Source: Vibrio sp. PID17_43
GTDB taxonomy: Bacteria > Pseudomonadota > Gammaproteobacteria > Enterobacterales > Vibrionaceae
Length of the DNA stretch: 64,000 nucleotides
NCBI RefSeq assembly: GCF_002608565.1
Contig: NZ_LIXM01000013.1
Coordinates: forward strand, 1 to 64,000
Direction of reading: 5' to 3'
Part shown: positions 1 through 10,006 of the stretch, one piece after another
Layout of the letters: every line of letters starts with the position of its first letter
Numbering within the stretch: position 1 is the stretch's first letter
Made by a program: the position numbers and the translations under genes
The notes under the pieces: generated by a model
The model's database searches: none
Seen by the model: the letters and a program-made list of their open reading frames with translations, nothing else
Told to the model about the DNA's origin: nothing

Positions 1-60
1 CCCCCATAGCTGCACACTTGGCTTTTTCATTACTTGGCCAATAGTGAGCCATAAATAAAA

Positions 61-85
61 AAGGGAAGCATAACGCTTCCCTTTT
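61..85 (-). terminator. Rho-independent terminator of pulA
   Basis: An AAGGGAAGC / GCTTCCCTT stem with a five-base loop is followed, reading leftward, by a T-rich run. It lies about 20 bases after the pullulanase stop codon. Confidence 0.8.
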
Positions 86-106
86 ATCTTGTTGTAATCT
101 TAACGG

Positions 107-3100
107 TTAGTTCTTGGTTACCGTTACGATTGGCGCGGTCTTATCTGCTGCATTGAAGTGGAAGCGGTAGTTTCCATTTTCTGGTAACGTGATGCTGATG
201 TTGCCACTTGCACTGCCAGCTTCCATTGTTAGAGGCGTACCGAACTCAATCGCACCTTGACCACCAAAGTTAGTTGAAGCTGCCCAGTCAGAGCTTGCTA
301 CCTTCATCTCGAATGTCCCTGCTGTTAGGTCGATGTTTAGTGAGTAAACATCATTCGCTACGTAGCTGAACTTCGCGGTTTCAATGGCTGCCCAGCCCGC
401 GTCGGTCACATCACCACGTAGATAAAGTGCCGTTTCGCCGAATGTTGGAGCATCTGCTGCTTTGGTTACCGACACGACAGGTTTTTCAACGTTATCATCT
501 TGTTCATGGATCGCATTTAGAATGAATGTATATTTACCTGTCTCTGCAATAGATAGTTGACAGTTCCCCTCAGCCCCAAGGTCGAGAGAACCGCTTGCCA
601 ACTCAACCGCATCACAACCAAAGTTTGGTGTCCCCCAGTTACCGTCGGCAAACTTAAAGCCATAGTCGCCTGCTTCTAACACGCCAGTTACTGAGTAAAT
701 GCCGTTACCAATAAAGGACATTTCCCACTCCGCAGCAGGATTCCAACCATTCATGTCTCCACGAATGTAAACCTTAGTGTCACCGTACGGAGGAATGCTA
801 GAGACATCCTTTTCGCCCACAGGCAGACCAGTACCTTGTGCCCCGTTTTGTGGCTGAACAAAGACCGCCGTCGTCAGGGCTGGTACTGTGAATGTATCGC
901 CAGAGAAGCTCGCACCTTTCACCGTTGTGTCCATCGAGTTCTTCTGAACGTTATGCAGTTCGAAGCTTGTGGCACCTTCAACTTTGAATGATTGCTCTGT
1001 CGCTGTTGAGTTTACCACGGCAACGATGGCATCGTAGTTTTGGTCGAGGTCCGCACCTGCCGAAGTACCGTCATCGATAGACATAACGATCAAGCCCTCT
1101 ACTTGGTTTTGACCTACGTTATGGAAATCAACACGGTTCATCACTTCCTGAGCCGTATCTAAGCGGAACAGTTCGCTTGTACTACGGATTGTCAGTAACT
1201 CTAGGAATTGTTGTTTCGTTTGCTCGATGTCTGTTGTATCTGGCTTCGTTGTGCTATCTCCAATGATGGTTTTGATCAGCGCCCAGTTTGCACCGTCTTT
1301 GTCTTCACGAGGCAGACCAACGTTCCAGTTGTTGTCTGTGCCGTCGAAGAATACACGGTTAAACCAATCGCCCGAATCGTAAGAATCACGCTGCATCGAT
1401 TTTGAGCGTAGTAATTCAGAGCCCATGTGGATAAATGGGATACCTTGCCCTAGCATCACAGTGGATAGGGATACTGACTGCATACGAGCACGGTCAGCTG
1501 AACTTGTTCCGGCGTCCACTTTGTAGGCGTTATTGTCCCAAAGCGTTTGGTTATCGTGTTTAGAGACGTAAGAGATGTTCTCTGAAGGCGCTTTCGTGTA
1601 ACCCGCTGGCGCACCATTGTAGTCAACATTTTTACCCAGCTTAGTTTCGCCGGTGTAATCGATAAGAATAAAGTCAGCGAGGTTACCTGCCATGCCTAGA
1701 CGCACAAGATCTTGATTGTGTAATGCACCATCAATTTCGTCTTGGCTACCCGTTTGCAGTTCATTCGGGTATGCGGCATTGCCGAAACCTTGGTTTTTGC
1801 GTAACCCGGTTCCCGCACCATCAAATGGTGAACCACCACGAACCGCATCACGGAGACGGTCAGAGAAGGTGCCGATGTCAGTGCCTGCCATGTTGATTTG
1901 ATTTGCTTGATCAAAGCGCGCGTTGTTTGCGACTTCACCAAAGTCCCAACCTTCACCATAGAACAGTGTATTCGGATCAATCTTACGAACTTGCTCCAGC
2001 GCATAAACCATCACGTCTTTAGGTTGGTGACCCATCAAGTCGAAACGGAAACCGTCTACTTTGTAGTCGTCAGCCCAAACCAGCAATGAGTCCACCATCA
2101 GTTTACCCATCATCAAGTTTTCCGTTGCGGTGTTGTCACAACAGGTTGAGTTCTCGACGCCGCCAGTGTTGACGTTAAGGCGGTGGTAATATCCAGGGAC
2201 GATCTTATCCAGAACCGATTTGTCGTTTACGCCAGATGCGTTGGTGTGGTTGTACACCACGTCCATGACAAGCTTCAGATCCATCTTGTGGGTCGCTTGC
2301 ACCATTTCGCGGAATTCCAGAATACGCTTGGAGCCGTTCGGATCCGTCGCGTAACTGCCTTCTGGAACCGTGTAATGGAATGGGTCGTAACCCCAGTTAA
2401 AGCTGTCTAGCATGCGCAGATCATTCATCAACGCTTGTGCTGCGCCTGTTGTTGGATCGTAGCGGTTTAGCACATCTTCAATGACTTTCGCGTCATCTTC
2501 TGTTCCACAAATCGATGCTGCTGGTTTGATGCCACATAGCTTGCCAACGGTATCGGTGATGTCTACGCGTTTCTCTGCGTTTTCATCTACGGTCGCAATG
2601 TCGAAGGCAGGCAGAATATGAAGCGTAGTAAGACCGGCGTCTTTCAGTGCTTGAAGGTGAGTAACCGACTCTCGGTCAGCTTCCGTTAGCGCGAGATATT
2701 TACCATTCAGGCTAGGCGTTCCTTTGCTATCACTGAAGCTGAAGTCCCGAAGGTGAGATTCATACAATACGTGATCTGCGTCTTTTTCAACGGTTGGGCG
2801 AACGTAGTTATCCCATTCTGCTGGTTTCAAGTTTGCACTATCGAGATCAACAACTTGTGAGTACATTGAGTTCTGAGACAAGCTTAATGAGTATGGGTCT
2901 GTCACCAAGCGCGTTTCTACAACACCAGTTGTTGGATGATAAACGGTGACTTTATAGTGATAGTATTGGTTTAGGGCATGACTCTGCGCCTCTGATGCCC
3001 AAATACCAGTTTCGGGATTTTCCGTCATCTCAATCGTAGAGACTTCTTTAAAATTCTCATCGTAGATGACTAGGTCGACATTTTGTGCAGTTGGCGCCCA

Positions 3101-4066
3101 AAGTTTAAATGTCGCTGCGCTGCCCTCAACGATTGCACCAAGGGTTTCTCCAATTGCGTTACCAGTATTGGCATCTGCAAATACGGCGTCGAGCACACCA
3201 GGCTTTTGTACCTCTGTTGCTGAAATAACGTCACCATCTGCGTTATAAGCCACCATGACGATTTGTGACTTCAGGATAGAGCGCAATGTATCGGTATCAA
3301 CATCGATCCCTGCGGCTGGTAAACTAGCAAGGTGACGGAAACGCGTTTTTAATGGTTCAGACAATTCACCCGCTTTCGTCAGTTCAACCGCTGTACCGCC
3401 TGTGATTTGCTTGTCTTCATCCATCGAGATGTCGTTGGTCAAACTATAGAAAAGCTTCATGATGTCGGCATTTGCTGCCGCTTCCCACGCGATCGTGTTC
3501 GCGTCTAACCAGTGCGCTTTTTGGCCATCGATGTCGACCGGGCGTTCTTCAATTGGCTCATAGTAAAGTTCGCTGCTACCATGGAAACCGAACAGACCTT
3601 TCGATTCGCCGAGCTTAGTGAGCTCAACTTTCGAGTTTGCGCTGCCGAATGCTTTTTCATCGCCTTTGTGCAGAATGAAGTTCATGCATGTGTGAGGATC
3701 GTTCGCATCAGGATCCATTTTGAGTACGTAATATGCGCCGTAGGTTTCACTGATGCCAGTGAAGAGCAGTGGTGCTCCCCAATCTGTGCCACTATCTGCA
3801 ATGCCCATGGCTTCTAGGTCAGTACTGGTACAACCTTCACCATTCCAAAGGTGCAGACCCCAGCCGTCATAGTTACTGTTTTTTGCGGTTGAGGCCACAT
3901 CGCGTTTGTAGTAGATGACCACTTCGTTCTCTCCCGCAGGGTATAAACCGGAACTTGGTTTAACGGTGTCATCATTGGAGTTGCCACAACCACTGATCAC
4001 CGCGACGGAGAACAATGGCAATACAGTTTTAGCAATCGTTGTTAATTTGAATATTTTATTGTCCAC
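107..4066 (-). CDS. pulA: Type I pullulanase, outer-membrane lipoprotein
   Basis: Debranching enzyme that hydrolyses alpha-1,6 links in pullulan and branched maltodextrins. The N-terminus is a lipoprotein signal with lipobox ISGC and lipidation at Cys27, so it is anchored in the envelope. Domains in order: CBM41-like module (about 44-165), CBM48-like module (about 295-400), and the GH13 catalytic barrel carrying the type I motif FNWGYDP, the nucleophile in DGFRFDL (about 675), the acid/base in YGEGWDFG (about 707) and SKHDNQ (about 835). The C-terminus has two tandem beta-modules beginning VYIRGDMNGW and LYLRGDVTDAGW, probably extra starch-binding units. At 1319 residues it is long for a pullulanase because of these. 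It stands alone, with purine-rich MalT-like boxes about 220 bases upstream, so it very likely belongs to the maltose regulon. Confidence 0.95.
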   Translation of the reverse strand: MDNKIFKLTTIAKTVLPLFSVAVISGCGNSNDDTVKPSSGLYPAGENEVVIYYKRDVASTAKNSNYDGWGLHLWNGEGCTSTDLEAMGIADSGTDWGAPLLFTGISETYGAYYVLKMDPDANDPHTCMNFILHKGDEKAFGSANSKVELTKLGESKGLFGFHGSSELYYEPIEERPVDIDGQKAHWLDANTIAWEAAANADIMKLFYSLTNDISMDEDKQITGGTAVELTKAGELSEPLKTRFRHLASLPAAGIDVDTDTLRSILKSQIVMVAYNADGDVISATEVQKPGVLDAVFADANTGNAIGETLGAIVEGSAATFKLWAPTAQNVDLVIYDENFKEVSTIEMTENPETGIWASEAQSHALNQYYHYKVTVYHPTTGVVETRLVTDPYSLSLSQNSMYSQVVDLDSANLKPAEWDNYVRPTVEKDADHVLYESHLRDFSFSDSKGTPSLNGKYLALTEADRESVTHLQALKDAGLTTLHILPAFDIATVDENAEKRVDITDTVGKLCGIKPAASICGTEDDAKVIEDVLNRYDPTTGAAQALMNDLRMLDSFNWGYDPFHYTVPEGSYATDPNGSKRILEFREMVQATHKMDLKLVMDVVYNHTNASGVNDKSVLDKIVPGYYHRLNVNTGGVENSTCCDNTATENLMMGKLMVDSLLVWADDYKVDGFRFDLMGHQPKDVMVYALEQVRKIDPNTLFYGEGWDFGEVANNARFDQANQINMAGTDIGTFSDRLRDAVRGGSPFDGAGTGLRKNQGFGNAAYPNELQTGSQDEIDGALHNQDLVRLGMAGNLADFILIDYTGETKLGKNVDYNGAPAGYTKAPSENISYVSKHDNQTLWDNNAYKVDAGTSSADRARMQSVSLSTVMLGQGIPFIHMGSELLRSKSMQRDSYDSGDWFNRVFFDGTDNNWNVGLPREDKDGANWALIKTIIGDSTTKPDTTDIEQTKQQFLELLTIRSTSELFRLDTAQEVMNRVDFHNVGQNQVEGLIVMSIDDGTSAGADLDQNYDAIVAVVNSTATEQSFKVEGATSFELHNVQKNSMDTTVKGASFSGDTFTVPALTTAVFVQPQNGAQGTGLPVGEKDVSSIPPYGDTKVYIRGDMNGWNPAAEWEMSFIGNGIYSVTGVLEAGDYGFKFADGNWGTPNFGCDAVELASGSLDLGAEGNCQLSIAETGKYTFILNAIHEQDDNVEKPVVSVTKAADAPTFGETALYLRGDVTDAGWAAIETAKFSYVANDVYSLNIDLTAGTFEMKVASSDWAASTNFGGQGAIEFGTPLTMEAGSASGNISITLPENGNYRFHFNAADKTAPIVTVTKN

Positions 4067-4286
4067 GTTTACAAATCCATTTTTATTTGGGTATATAGGC
4101 GAAATGCCGAAAGTAGATGTTCAAATAAATGCTAATACAGTCAGTCATCAGCAAAGTGTGAGAGGGGGCCGTTTAGTTTTTTACAAGAGAAAAATTTCTA
4201 TTCGAAGGGGTTTTGCTCGCAATTTTGATAATAAAACGTGTGCATAATGAGATGTTCAGCGCAGCTTAACGACGTCATTGTTTATA

Positions 4287-4316
4287 GGAGGAGAAGAGGA
4301 GGATGAGAAGGGAGGA
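4287..4316 (+). promoter_or_regulatory. Cluster of MalT-like boxes upstream of pulA
   Basis: GGAGGA at 4287-4292, overlapping GGAGGA/GGATGA at 4298-4306 and GGAGGA at 4311-4316 match the core of the known MalT box (GGGGAKGAGG, core GGAKGA). They lie 220-250 bases upstream of the pullulanase start, and the same motif recurs upstream of malP. Confidence 0.6.
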
Positions 4317-4477
4317 GAATACCTCAGCCCCAAAACCGTGATTTGGTTCAATAAAATCTGGGTGAATATTTCTTGTCGAAAAATAAGTAGGATTGATGTG
4401 AGGCAATCTTATCGAATACTTTGATGGGATACTTCAGATTTTACTCAAGCGGTCGTTATATAATAGAGCGGTAATTT

Positions 4478-4503
4478 ACTTCAAGATGCTCGGGTATACA
4501 CCC
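4478..4503. repeat. Vibrio-like intergenic palindromic repeat, copy 1
   Basis: A degenerate copy of the CAAGATGCT...GGGTATACACCC type element seen again at 5804-5834 and 8761-8795. It lies just upstream of the Sel1-repeat gene. Confidence 0.4.
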
Positions 4504-4593
4504 ATGGTTGGCGTGTCACTCGTCTCAGCATTTTCAATACTCCCCGGTTTGTGGGAAGTTCAACATAGGCCCTGACCTAAAAAGAGGATGCTT

Positions 4594-5790
4594 ATGAGTA
4601 GTATGGGCATTGCTATTGCGGCAACTGGCCTTTCACTCGTCCTGATATTTTTTTGGATGATCTCGTTGTCAATGCGTAAGCAACGGCTTCAGGCAGAGAG
4701 GAAAGCTCGCGAAGTGGCGTATCGCAAAGCGATGCAAAAAGCACGAGAGCAAGAACAAAAAGAGCGAAAGTTTAAAGCAGAAACCGGTCATATCCCGACG
4801 ATTTTGTTTTTGGCCAAAGAAGCAGAGCGAGAAAATATTAAGGAAGCTCTGTATTGGTACGATAAAGCGGCCAAACTGGACAACATTACTGGCATGTACG
4901 GTATGGTGAGACTGAGCGAGCGGATGCGTGAAGATGTCATTCTAAGAGAGCAAGCCAATTTCTGGCGCATGGCTATTGCTGGATTGGAAGGTGATGTAGA
5001 TGCGACCTTTGCTACAGGTAAAGCGCTCGTCTTTGGCCGAGGAGTAGAGAAGAACCTAGCGAAGGGACATCAACTTATCGAAGCGGCCGCCAACAATGGT
5101 TGTATTGCCGCAATGCTGCATATGGGGGAGTGGCAACTTTCCCCTGAGAACGTTTTAGGCCGTAGTGCGGATGCATTGTATTGGTTTATGAAAGCAGCAG
5201 ATAAAGACAGCGCTGATGGAAAGATCCAAGTTGGACTTTGTCATCTAAATGGCATTGGCACAGAAATGAGCATGGTAAAAGGATGTTATTGGCTAGAGAG
5301 AGCCGCTGAAAGTGGTAACGCAGAGGCGATGTTCCATGCTGGTGATGCGTGGAAGGACACCAGTAAAACAGGTAATGCGATTGCGTATATATGGCTCTTT
5401 CTTTCTGCGAATATGGGTTTTGAACCTGCACGAGCACTGCGCGATGAGGTCGCTAGTAACATCGGCGTAGATGTGGTTGTCGGTTTGCAATCTATTGCGA
5501 AGCCTCTTCAACGTAAACTGGTATCTGGTATGGTGAAGAAGCATTCCATTATCCGTGCATTAAATAAAGTTTATAAGCGTGAAGCATACTTCCCAAGTGG
5601 CGCAAAATTGTCCGAAGAGCTTCATCATGCGGATCAAGAAGAGACGCAATCACAGGGTGAGCTTTTAGAGTTAGGTCTTCAGTCTAAGTTGGTTGAGGAG
5701 CCTGCATTCTCTACAACCCTCTCTAAGGAGGCACTCGACTTTACGCAAAACTTCTTACAGCCACAGAATCTCAACAAGCCTCATTCGTGA
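4594..5790 (+). CDS. Membrane-anchored Sel1-repeat protein
   Basis: Function unknown. An N-terminal hydrophobic helix (about residues 5-25) is followed by a basic, Glu/Lys/Arg-rich stretch likely to form a coiled coil (about 28-62). After that come about six Sel1-like TPR repeats with the usual ALYWYDKAA, ALYWFMKAA and GCYWLERAAESG pattern. The C-terminal 60 residues are low-complexity. Sel1 proteins are scaffolds for protein-protein contacts, and the topology suggests a single-pass inner-membrane protein. I chose the ATG at 4594, not 4588, because the AGAGG ribosome site overlaps the first ATG. No partner is visible nearby. Confidence 0.8.
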   Translation: MSSMGIAIAATGLSLVLIFFWMISLSMRKQRLQAERKAREVAYRKAMQKAREQEQKERKFKAETGHIPTILFLAKEAERENIKEALYWYDKAAKLDNITGMYGMVRLSERMREDVILREQANFWRMAIAGLEGDVDATFATGKALVFGRGVEKNLAKGHQLIEAAANNGCIAAMLHMGEWQLSPENVLGRSADALYWFMKAADKDSADGKIQVGLCHLNGIGTEMSMVKGCYWLERAAESGNAEAMFHAGDAWKDTSKTGNAIAYIWLFLSANMGFEPARALRDEVASNIGVDVVVGLQSIAKPLQRKLVSGMVKKHSIIRALNKVYKREAYFPSGAKLSEELHHADQEETQSQGELLELGLQSKLVEEPAFSTTLSKEALDFTQNFLQPQNLNKPHS

Positions 5791-5798
5791 GGCTTTCT
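5776..5798 (+). terminator. Hairpin overlapping the Sel1 gene stop codon
   Basis: AAGCCTCA-TTCG-TGAGGCTT forms a perfect 8-bp stem with a UUCG tetraloop followed by TTTCTT. The second arm starts on the TGA stop codon itself (5788-5790), so the terminator is built into the end of the gene. Confidence 0.6.
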
Positions 5799-5803
5799 TA
5801 ACG

Positions 5804-5834
5804 ATACCCAAGCATCTAGACGTTACTTGGATAG
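5804..5834. repeat. Vibrio-like intergenic palindromic repeat, copy 2
   Basis: ATACCCAAGCATCT, a short spacer, then GTTACTTGGATAGTAT. This is nearly the same as the element at 8761-8795, with arms CCAAG and CTTGG. Confidence 0.5.
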
Positions 5835-5877
5835 TATTTCGCACTATTCTAGATTAGTTACCAGCGTATTTTCAATT

Positions 5878-5914
5878 GAGTCTTCCCGTATGCTGTGTGG
5901 AAGGCTCTTTTTTT
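5878..5914 (+). terminator. Second rightward terminator after the Sel1 gene
   Basis: GAGTCTTCC and GGAAGGCTC pair with one G-T wobble, around a 12-base loop, followed by seven T residues. Confidence 0.6.
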
Positions 5915-5967
5915 GGAGAACTGAAAACCCATTTTTAACAATTGGAGCACGAAAGATGATTAGCTAA

Positions 5968-6145
5968 CCTGTTGAGTTCGCGGACGATACCGGCGTAGTC
6001 ATTCCAAGCGTGAACCTGACTGAACCTCGGGATAACAGAGGGGGATACCCTCAAGATTGCGCTCAACAAAGTCAAAATGGAAATTAAGAAAATGGTCCTG
6101 AAAGCGAGCTCCCTTATCGGCTCCAGTGAAGAGCATGAGAATTGA
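5968..6145 (+). pseudogene. Possible remnant of a small unknown gene
   Basis: One frame from 5968 reads as protein-like sequence (PVEFADDTGVVIPSVNLTEP). It is preceded by an in-frame stop shortly after an ATG. Protein-like sequence continues in another frame as GDTLKIALNKVKMEIKKM and ends at a TGA at 6143-6145. This looks like one short gene broken by a stop and a frameshift. I do not recognise the family. The remaining bases between the Sel1 gene and pdxY hold a repeat and terminators only. Confidence 0.25.
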
Positions 6146-6246
6146 GTTAGAGAATCCTAGTTTGTCGGATACACTACGTCTTTCGTGAATTTGGCGCTTG
6201 ACGCTGTCTTTGAATTATTGATAACAACAAGAAGAGGTCTGGTACT

Positions 6247-7116
6247 ATGCAAGGTATCCTCTCTATACAATCGCATGTTGCTTTTGGCCACGCTGGTAAC
6301 AGCAGTGCTGTTTTCCCGATGCAACGTATGGGTTTCGAAGTGTGGCCTATTCACACGGTTCAATTTTCTAACCACACTCAGTATCAAGAGGGTTGGACGG
6401 GCCGTGCGTTTTCGGCTGACGACATCAGTGAATTAGTTTGTGGTCTTGGCAACATTGGCGCGCTAGAAAAATGCCAAGCGGTATTGACTGGCTATCAAGG
6501 TAGTGCAGAGCAGTGCTTAGCTGTTGTCGACACGGTGACTAAAGTGAAACAGGCTAACCCTGAAGCGCTTTATGTGTGTGATCCAGTAATGGGCGCGCCT
6601 GACAAAGGCTGTATCGTTGCGCCAGGTATTGCGGATCATTTGTTGACTCGATTGATGCCGATGGCGGATGTGATCGTGCCAAATCAGTTCGAACTAAGTC
6701 AATTTGCTGAAATGGAAATCCACACGCTAGACGATGCAATCACGGCGTGTCAGCGTGCTCTGGAGAAAGGACCTAAAGTCGTATTGGTGAAACACTTGTA
6801 CTGCCTGTCAGACTCAAGCTTCAACATGTTGTTAGCGACCCAAGAAGGCACCTACTTAGCGAAGCGTCCTCATTTCGAATTTGCTAAAGCACCAGTGGGA
6901 GCGGGCGATTTGATCTCGGCGATCTTCACTGCAGGCTTACTGAAAGGGTGGACACCGAAGCAGGCGTTCCAACATTGTCATGATGCTTGCTTTGGCGTAC
7001 TTAACGCGACTTTCCAAGCGGGTGAATGGGAACTGCAAACCATCGCGGCCCAACAAGAGTTCGTTGAGCCTAGTGCACACTTCCCATTGGAAGAAGTGAC
7101 ACTAAGCCACTTATAA
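6247..7116 (+). CDS. pdxY: Pyridoxal kinase PdxY
   Basis: Phosphorylates pyridoxal to pyridoxal 5'-phosphate with ATP in the cytoplasmic vitamin B6 salvage pathway. It is a ribokinase-superfamily protein of 289 residues, the normal PdxY length. It begins [20 protein letters not shown] (substrate and nucleotide-fold residues) and contains [10 protein letters not shown] and the anion-hole/catalytic motif [11 protein letters not shown] with the catalytic Asp near residue 222. PdxY is favoured over PdxK by the HVAFGHAGN start and overall pattern. It is a single gene facing sstT, with a shared bidirectional terminator between them. Confidence 0.93.
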   Translation: MQGILSIQSHVAFGHAGNSSAVFPMQRMGFEVWPIHTVQFSNHTQYQEGWTGRAFSADDISELVCGLGNIGALEKCQAVLTGYQGSAEQCLAVVDTVTKVKQANPEALYVCDPVMGAPDKGCIVAPGIADHLLTRLMPMADVIVPNQFELSQFAEMEIHTLDDAITACQRALEKGPKVVLVKHLYCLSDSSFNMLLATQEGTYLAKRPHFEFAKAPVGAGDLISAIFTAGLLKGWTPKQAFQHCHDACFGVLNATFQAGEWELQTIAAQQEFVEPSAHFPLEEVTLSHL

Positions 7117-7163
7117 TCGTGACGTTTATACTACCCATGCATTTGAAGGCAACGGGAAAAAAG

Positions 7164-7191
7164 AAAGGGGGAGCAAATTGGCTCCCCCTTT
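7164..7191. terminator. Bidirectional terminator between pdxY and sstT
   Basis: AAAGGGGGAGC / GCTCCCCCTTT stem of 11 bp with a six-base loop. T-rich runs follow on both strands, and the hairpin lies between two convergent genes. Confidence 0.85.
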
Positions 7192-7211
7192 GTTTATTTT
7201 CGCACTGCGTT

Positions 7212-8429
7212 TCAGTGTTCTTTTTGTTGCTCTGCACGGCACACAGCGGCGGTGAAGATAACATCTGTTGAGCTGTTTAGTGCCGTTTCAGCCGAGTCTT
7301 GAATCACACCGATGATAAAGCCAACGGCAACAACCTGCATCGCCACATCGTTAGAGATACCAAATAGACCACACGCAAGTGGGATAAGTAGCAGAGAACC
7401 ACCGGCTACGCCAGATGCACCACATGCAGAAACCGCTGCCACAATGCTAAGAAGTAGAGCCGTCATTAGGTCGATTTCAATGCCCATCGTATGCACTGCT
7501 GCAAGTGTTAGCGTGGTAATGGTAATTGCCGCACCTGCCATGTTGATGGTCGCACCAAGTGGGATAGACACAGAATAAGTATCTTCATCTAGCTTTAGTT
7601 TTTCACACAGTGTCATATTCACCGGGATATTTGCAGCACTTGAACGAGTGAAAAATGCGGTTACACCACTTTCACGAAGGCATTGAAACACCAATGGGTA
7701 AGGGTTCTGCTTGGTTTTGTAGTACACGATTGCTGGGTTTACCACTAATGCAATGATCGCCATCGCACTTAGCAGTACCGCTAGCAGGTGAGCGTAGCTG
7801 GCTAATGCGCCAAAACCCGTTGTTGCAAACGTTGATGCAACTAGGCCAAAGATACCAAATGGTGCCAGACGAATGATGAAGCGAACAATATGAGAAACAC
7901 TGTGGCTTAGATCTTCAAATACCGCTTTCGTTGTTGCTGACGCGTGATGAAGTGCCAGACCAAGACCCACACCCCAAGCAAGAATCCCGATGTAGTTTGC
8001 TTCTACGAGGGCGTTCACAGGGTTATCAACCAGTTTGAACAGCAGTGTTTGAATGACTTCTGCAATGCCTTGTGGTGGTGTTGCACCTTCAGCACCAGTT
8101 ACTAGCATTAAATTAGTTGGGAAAAGGAAGCTAAGAACTACCGCAGTTAGTGCCGCAAAAAAAGTACCGGCTAAGTAAAGCACCACGATTGGACGCATGT
8201 AAGTGTGTTGGTTTTTCTTTTGGTTTGCGATAGATGCCGCGACTAAGATGAATACTAAGATCGGAGCAATCGCTTTTAGTGCGCCAACAAAAAGGTTACC
8301 TAGCATGCCAACGCTTTCGGCGTGGTTGGGTGAGATTGTTGCTAATAAGATCCCGAGGACGATCCCGACGAGAATTTGGAGGACGAGGTTACCACGAGCG
8401 TATCGGGCAACGAGGCTGTTGTGTTGCAT
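7212..8429 (-). CDS. sstT: Serine/threonine:sodium symporter SstT
   Basis: Inner-membrane sodium-coupled importer of serine and threonine, in the DAACS family. It has 405 residues with about eight hydrophobic segments. Family signatures are visible: the start [20 protein letters not shown], the [12 protein letters not shown] serine-rich hairpin and the [17 protein letters not shown] ion/substrate motif. The start with MQHNSL is typical of SstT. It is monocistronic, converging on pdxY. Confidence 0.93.
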   Translation of the reverse strand: MQHNSLVARYARGNLVLQILVGIVLGILLATISPNHAESVGMLGNLFVGALKAIAPILVFILVAASIANQKKNQHTYMRPIVVLYLAGTFFAALTAVVLSFLFPTNLMLVTGAEGATPPQGIAEVIQTLLFKLVDNPVNALVEANYIGILAWGVGLGLALHHASATTKAVFEDLSHSVSHIVRFIIRLAPFGIFGLVASTFATTGFGALASYAHLLAVLLSAMAIIALVVNPAIVYYKTKQNPYPLVFQCLRESGVTAFFTRSSAANIPVNMTLCEKLKLDEDTYSVSIPLGATINMAGAAITITTLTLAAVHTMGIEIDLMTALLLSIVAAVSACGASGVAGGSLLLIPLACGLFGISNDVAMQVVAVGFIIGVIQDSAETALNSSTDVIFTAAVCRAEQQKEH

Positions 8430-8794
8430 ACATCATTCCTGCAATTTATGTCTGAGCAACGGCGTAATGTTCCTTGAACGAAAAGGGGGGCCAAATATTG
8501 ATTTATGCGTTGCTAAGAGCTCTGATTATCGATTTTCCAATTTAATCAATTCAGCTAATTTACCCGCTGAATATCACACATCTTAACTTGGTAATATTTT
8601 GTGTCTAGTTTTAGTTTATTCTAAGGATGATTGTTTGCAAAAAGTTGATTTGGGTGAGGGTGATGTTGTTATGTGTAACTAAGTATTAATGGCGGGGCGG
8701 CATTAGATTCTAAAAAGGAGGCTTTCGCCTCCTTGGTATTATCGCTAATAAGAAAACAGCATACACCCAAGCATCTCGAGGTTACTTGGGTATA
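8430..8794. other. Intergenic region between sstT and rsgA
   Basis: About 365 bases. The left half should hold the sstT promoter, although I could not fix a clear -35/-10 pair. The right half holds the rsgA terminator and one copy of the Vibrio-like palindromic repeat. I see no gene in it. Confidence 0.6.
8712..8734 (-). terminator. Rho-independent terminator of rsgA
   Basis: AAGGAGGC-TTTC-GCCTCCTT stem, followed leftward by a TTTTT run, about 60 bases after the rsgA stop. Confidence 0.8.
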
Positions 8795-8795
8795 T
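8761..8795. repeat. Vibrio-like intergenic palindromic repeat, copy 3
   Basis: ATACACCCAAGCATCTCGAG followed by GTTACTTGGGTATAT. The ACCCAAG and CTTGGGT arms pair. It abuts the rsgA stop codon, and a near copy is at 5804-5834. Confidence 0.6.
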
Positions 8796-9871
8796 CAAAA
8801 ACCTTGCTGACGCTTACGTTTACCATCAACAACACTGCGCACCATTTTGCCGAACTGTTTGTTTTGCGCTCTCTGCTCTGCGAGAGTCGCGCCGTTATGG
8901 GCTTGTTCGCGCAATAACTTCTGATAGTTAGTAAAGCGTCGTAATTCAAGAGCGCCGTTTTCAATGGCGGCTTGAATAGCACAACCCGGCTCGGTTTGAT
9001 GTTGGCAATCACTGAATCGACAGTTTTCTGCTAGTGCTTCAACATCGGCAAAGGTTTCACTGACGCCCGTTTCGCAATCCGCTAGTTGGATCTCCCGCAT
9101 TCCCGGCGTGTCCATTAAGATCCCACCGGAAGGCAGTAGATGGATTGAGCGTGCAGTCGTTGTGTGTCGACCCTTGCTGTCATCCTCGCGAATGTCGCCT
9201 GTTGCTTGTTCTTGCTCTCCGAGTAGAGTATTGACCAAGGTAGACTTACCTACACCAGAAGACCCGATGAAAGCAACAGTCTGACCTTCACCACACCAAC
9301 TCTTCAACTTAGCAACGCTTGCCTTATTCAGACCATTGACACTTTCTACCATAAGCAGTGGGTCGAGTTTTTGTACTTGAGCTTTGAACTCGTCAGCATC
9401 TTCACATAAGTCTGCTTTCGTCAGTACAATCACGGGCTCTACGTCAGCTTCATTGATGAGTGCTAAATAACGCTCAATACGGCTGAGGTTAAAGTCGTGG
9501 TTGAGTGAACAAACGATAAAGACAGTGTCCACGTTGGCGGCGATTAGCTGCTCCGCGACTTTACTGCCGGCGGCTTTACGGCTGAACAGGCTGCGACGTT
9601 CAAGTAAACGAGAAAACTGCTGCTGGTGGTTTAGTATCACCCAATCGCCCACCGTCATGCTAGGTAGCGAGGTCTGGATAGGGAGATGGATTTCGCCTTG
9701 TTCGCTAACCAAGACATAGCCACTACGATGGTGAGCAATCACTCGTGCGAAAAGCGTGTCTTCGTAATCGTCTAATGTCAGTTGTTGGTGAAAAAATGGT
9801 TTCCAACCTAATCGCTTTAATGGGTTAGGTTGAGTAAGTAGTGCTTCACAAAAAGAGTGTGTTTTGTTCAT
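8795..9871 (-). CDS. rsgA: Ribosome small-subunit biogenesis GTPase RsgA
   Basis: Circularly permuted GTPase that acts in late 30S maturation. An N-terminal OB-fold (about 40-110) is followed by the permuted G motifs: G4 LTKAD, then G1 GSSGVGKST, then G3 DTPGM. The C-terminal zinc knuckle is [14 protein letters not shown] (Cys-x5-Cys-x-His-x5-Cys) and the tail is basic. The length of 358 residues is usual. Some vibrios carry two rsgA genes. This one lacks the orn/psd surroundings of the classical locus, so it may be the second copy. A 136-base leader with a tiny ORF precedes it. Confidence 0.92.
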   Translation of the reverse strand: MNKTHSFCEALLTQPNPLKRLGWKPFFHQQLTLDDYEDTLFARVIAHHRSGYVLVSEQGEIHLPIQTSLPSMTVGDWVILNHQQQFSRLLERRSLFSRKAAGSKVAEQLIAANVDTVFIVCSLNHDFNLSRIERYLALINEADVEPVIVLTKADLCEDADEFKAQVQKLDPLLMVESVNGLNKASVAKLKSWCGEGQTVAFIGSSGVGKSTLVNTLLGEQEQATGDIREDDSKGRHTTTARSIHLLPSGGILMDTPGMREIQLADCETGVSETFADVEALAENCRFSDCQHQTEPGCAIQAAIENGALELRRFTNYQKLLREQAHNGATLAEQRAQNKQFGKMVRSVVDGKRKRQQGF

Positions 9872-10006
9872 TGTTGAATTATCCCAGGCGCAACAAAGTG
9901 CATTAATACAAACCGCATTAGGGTCTAATTCGCATAGAGCTGACCCCGGTGAAGGCCGGGCAAAGAAGGGAGGAGTTGTGGCTCAGCCATGATAAAAGTT
10001 GGATGT

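Noticed and set aside
3915-4247. 110-codon rightward frame at the pulA start
   Set aside because: It overlaps the pullulanase signal region on the other strand, has no ribosome site and no recognisable sequence.
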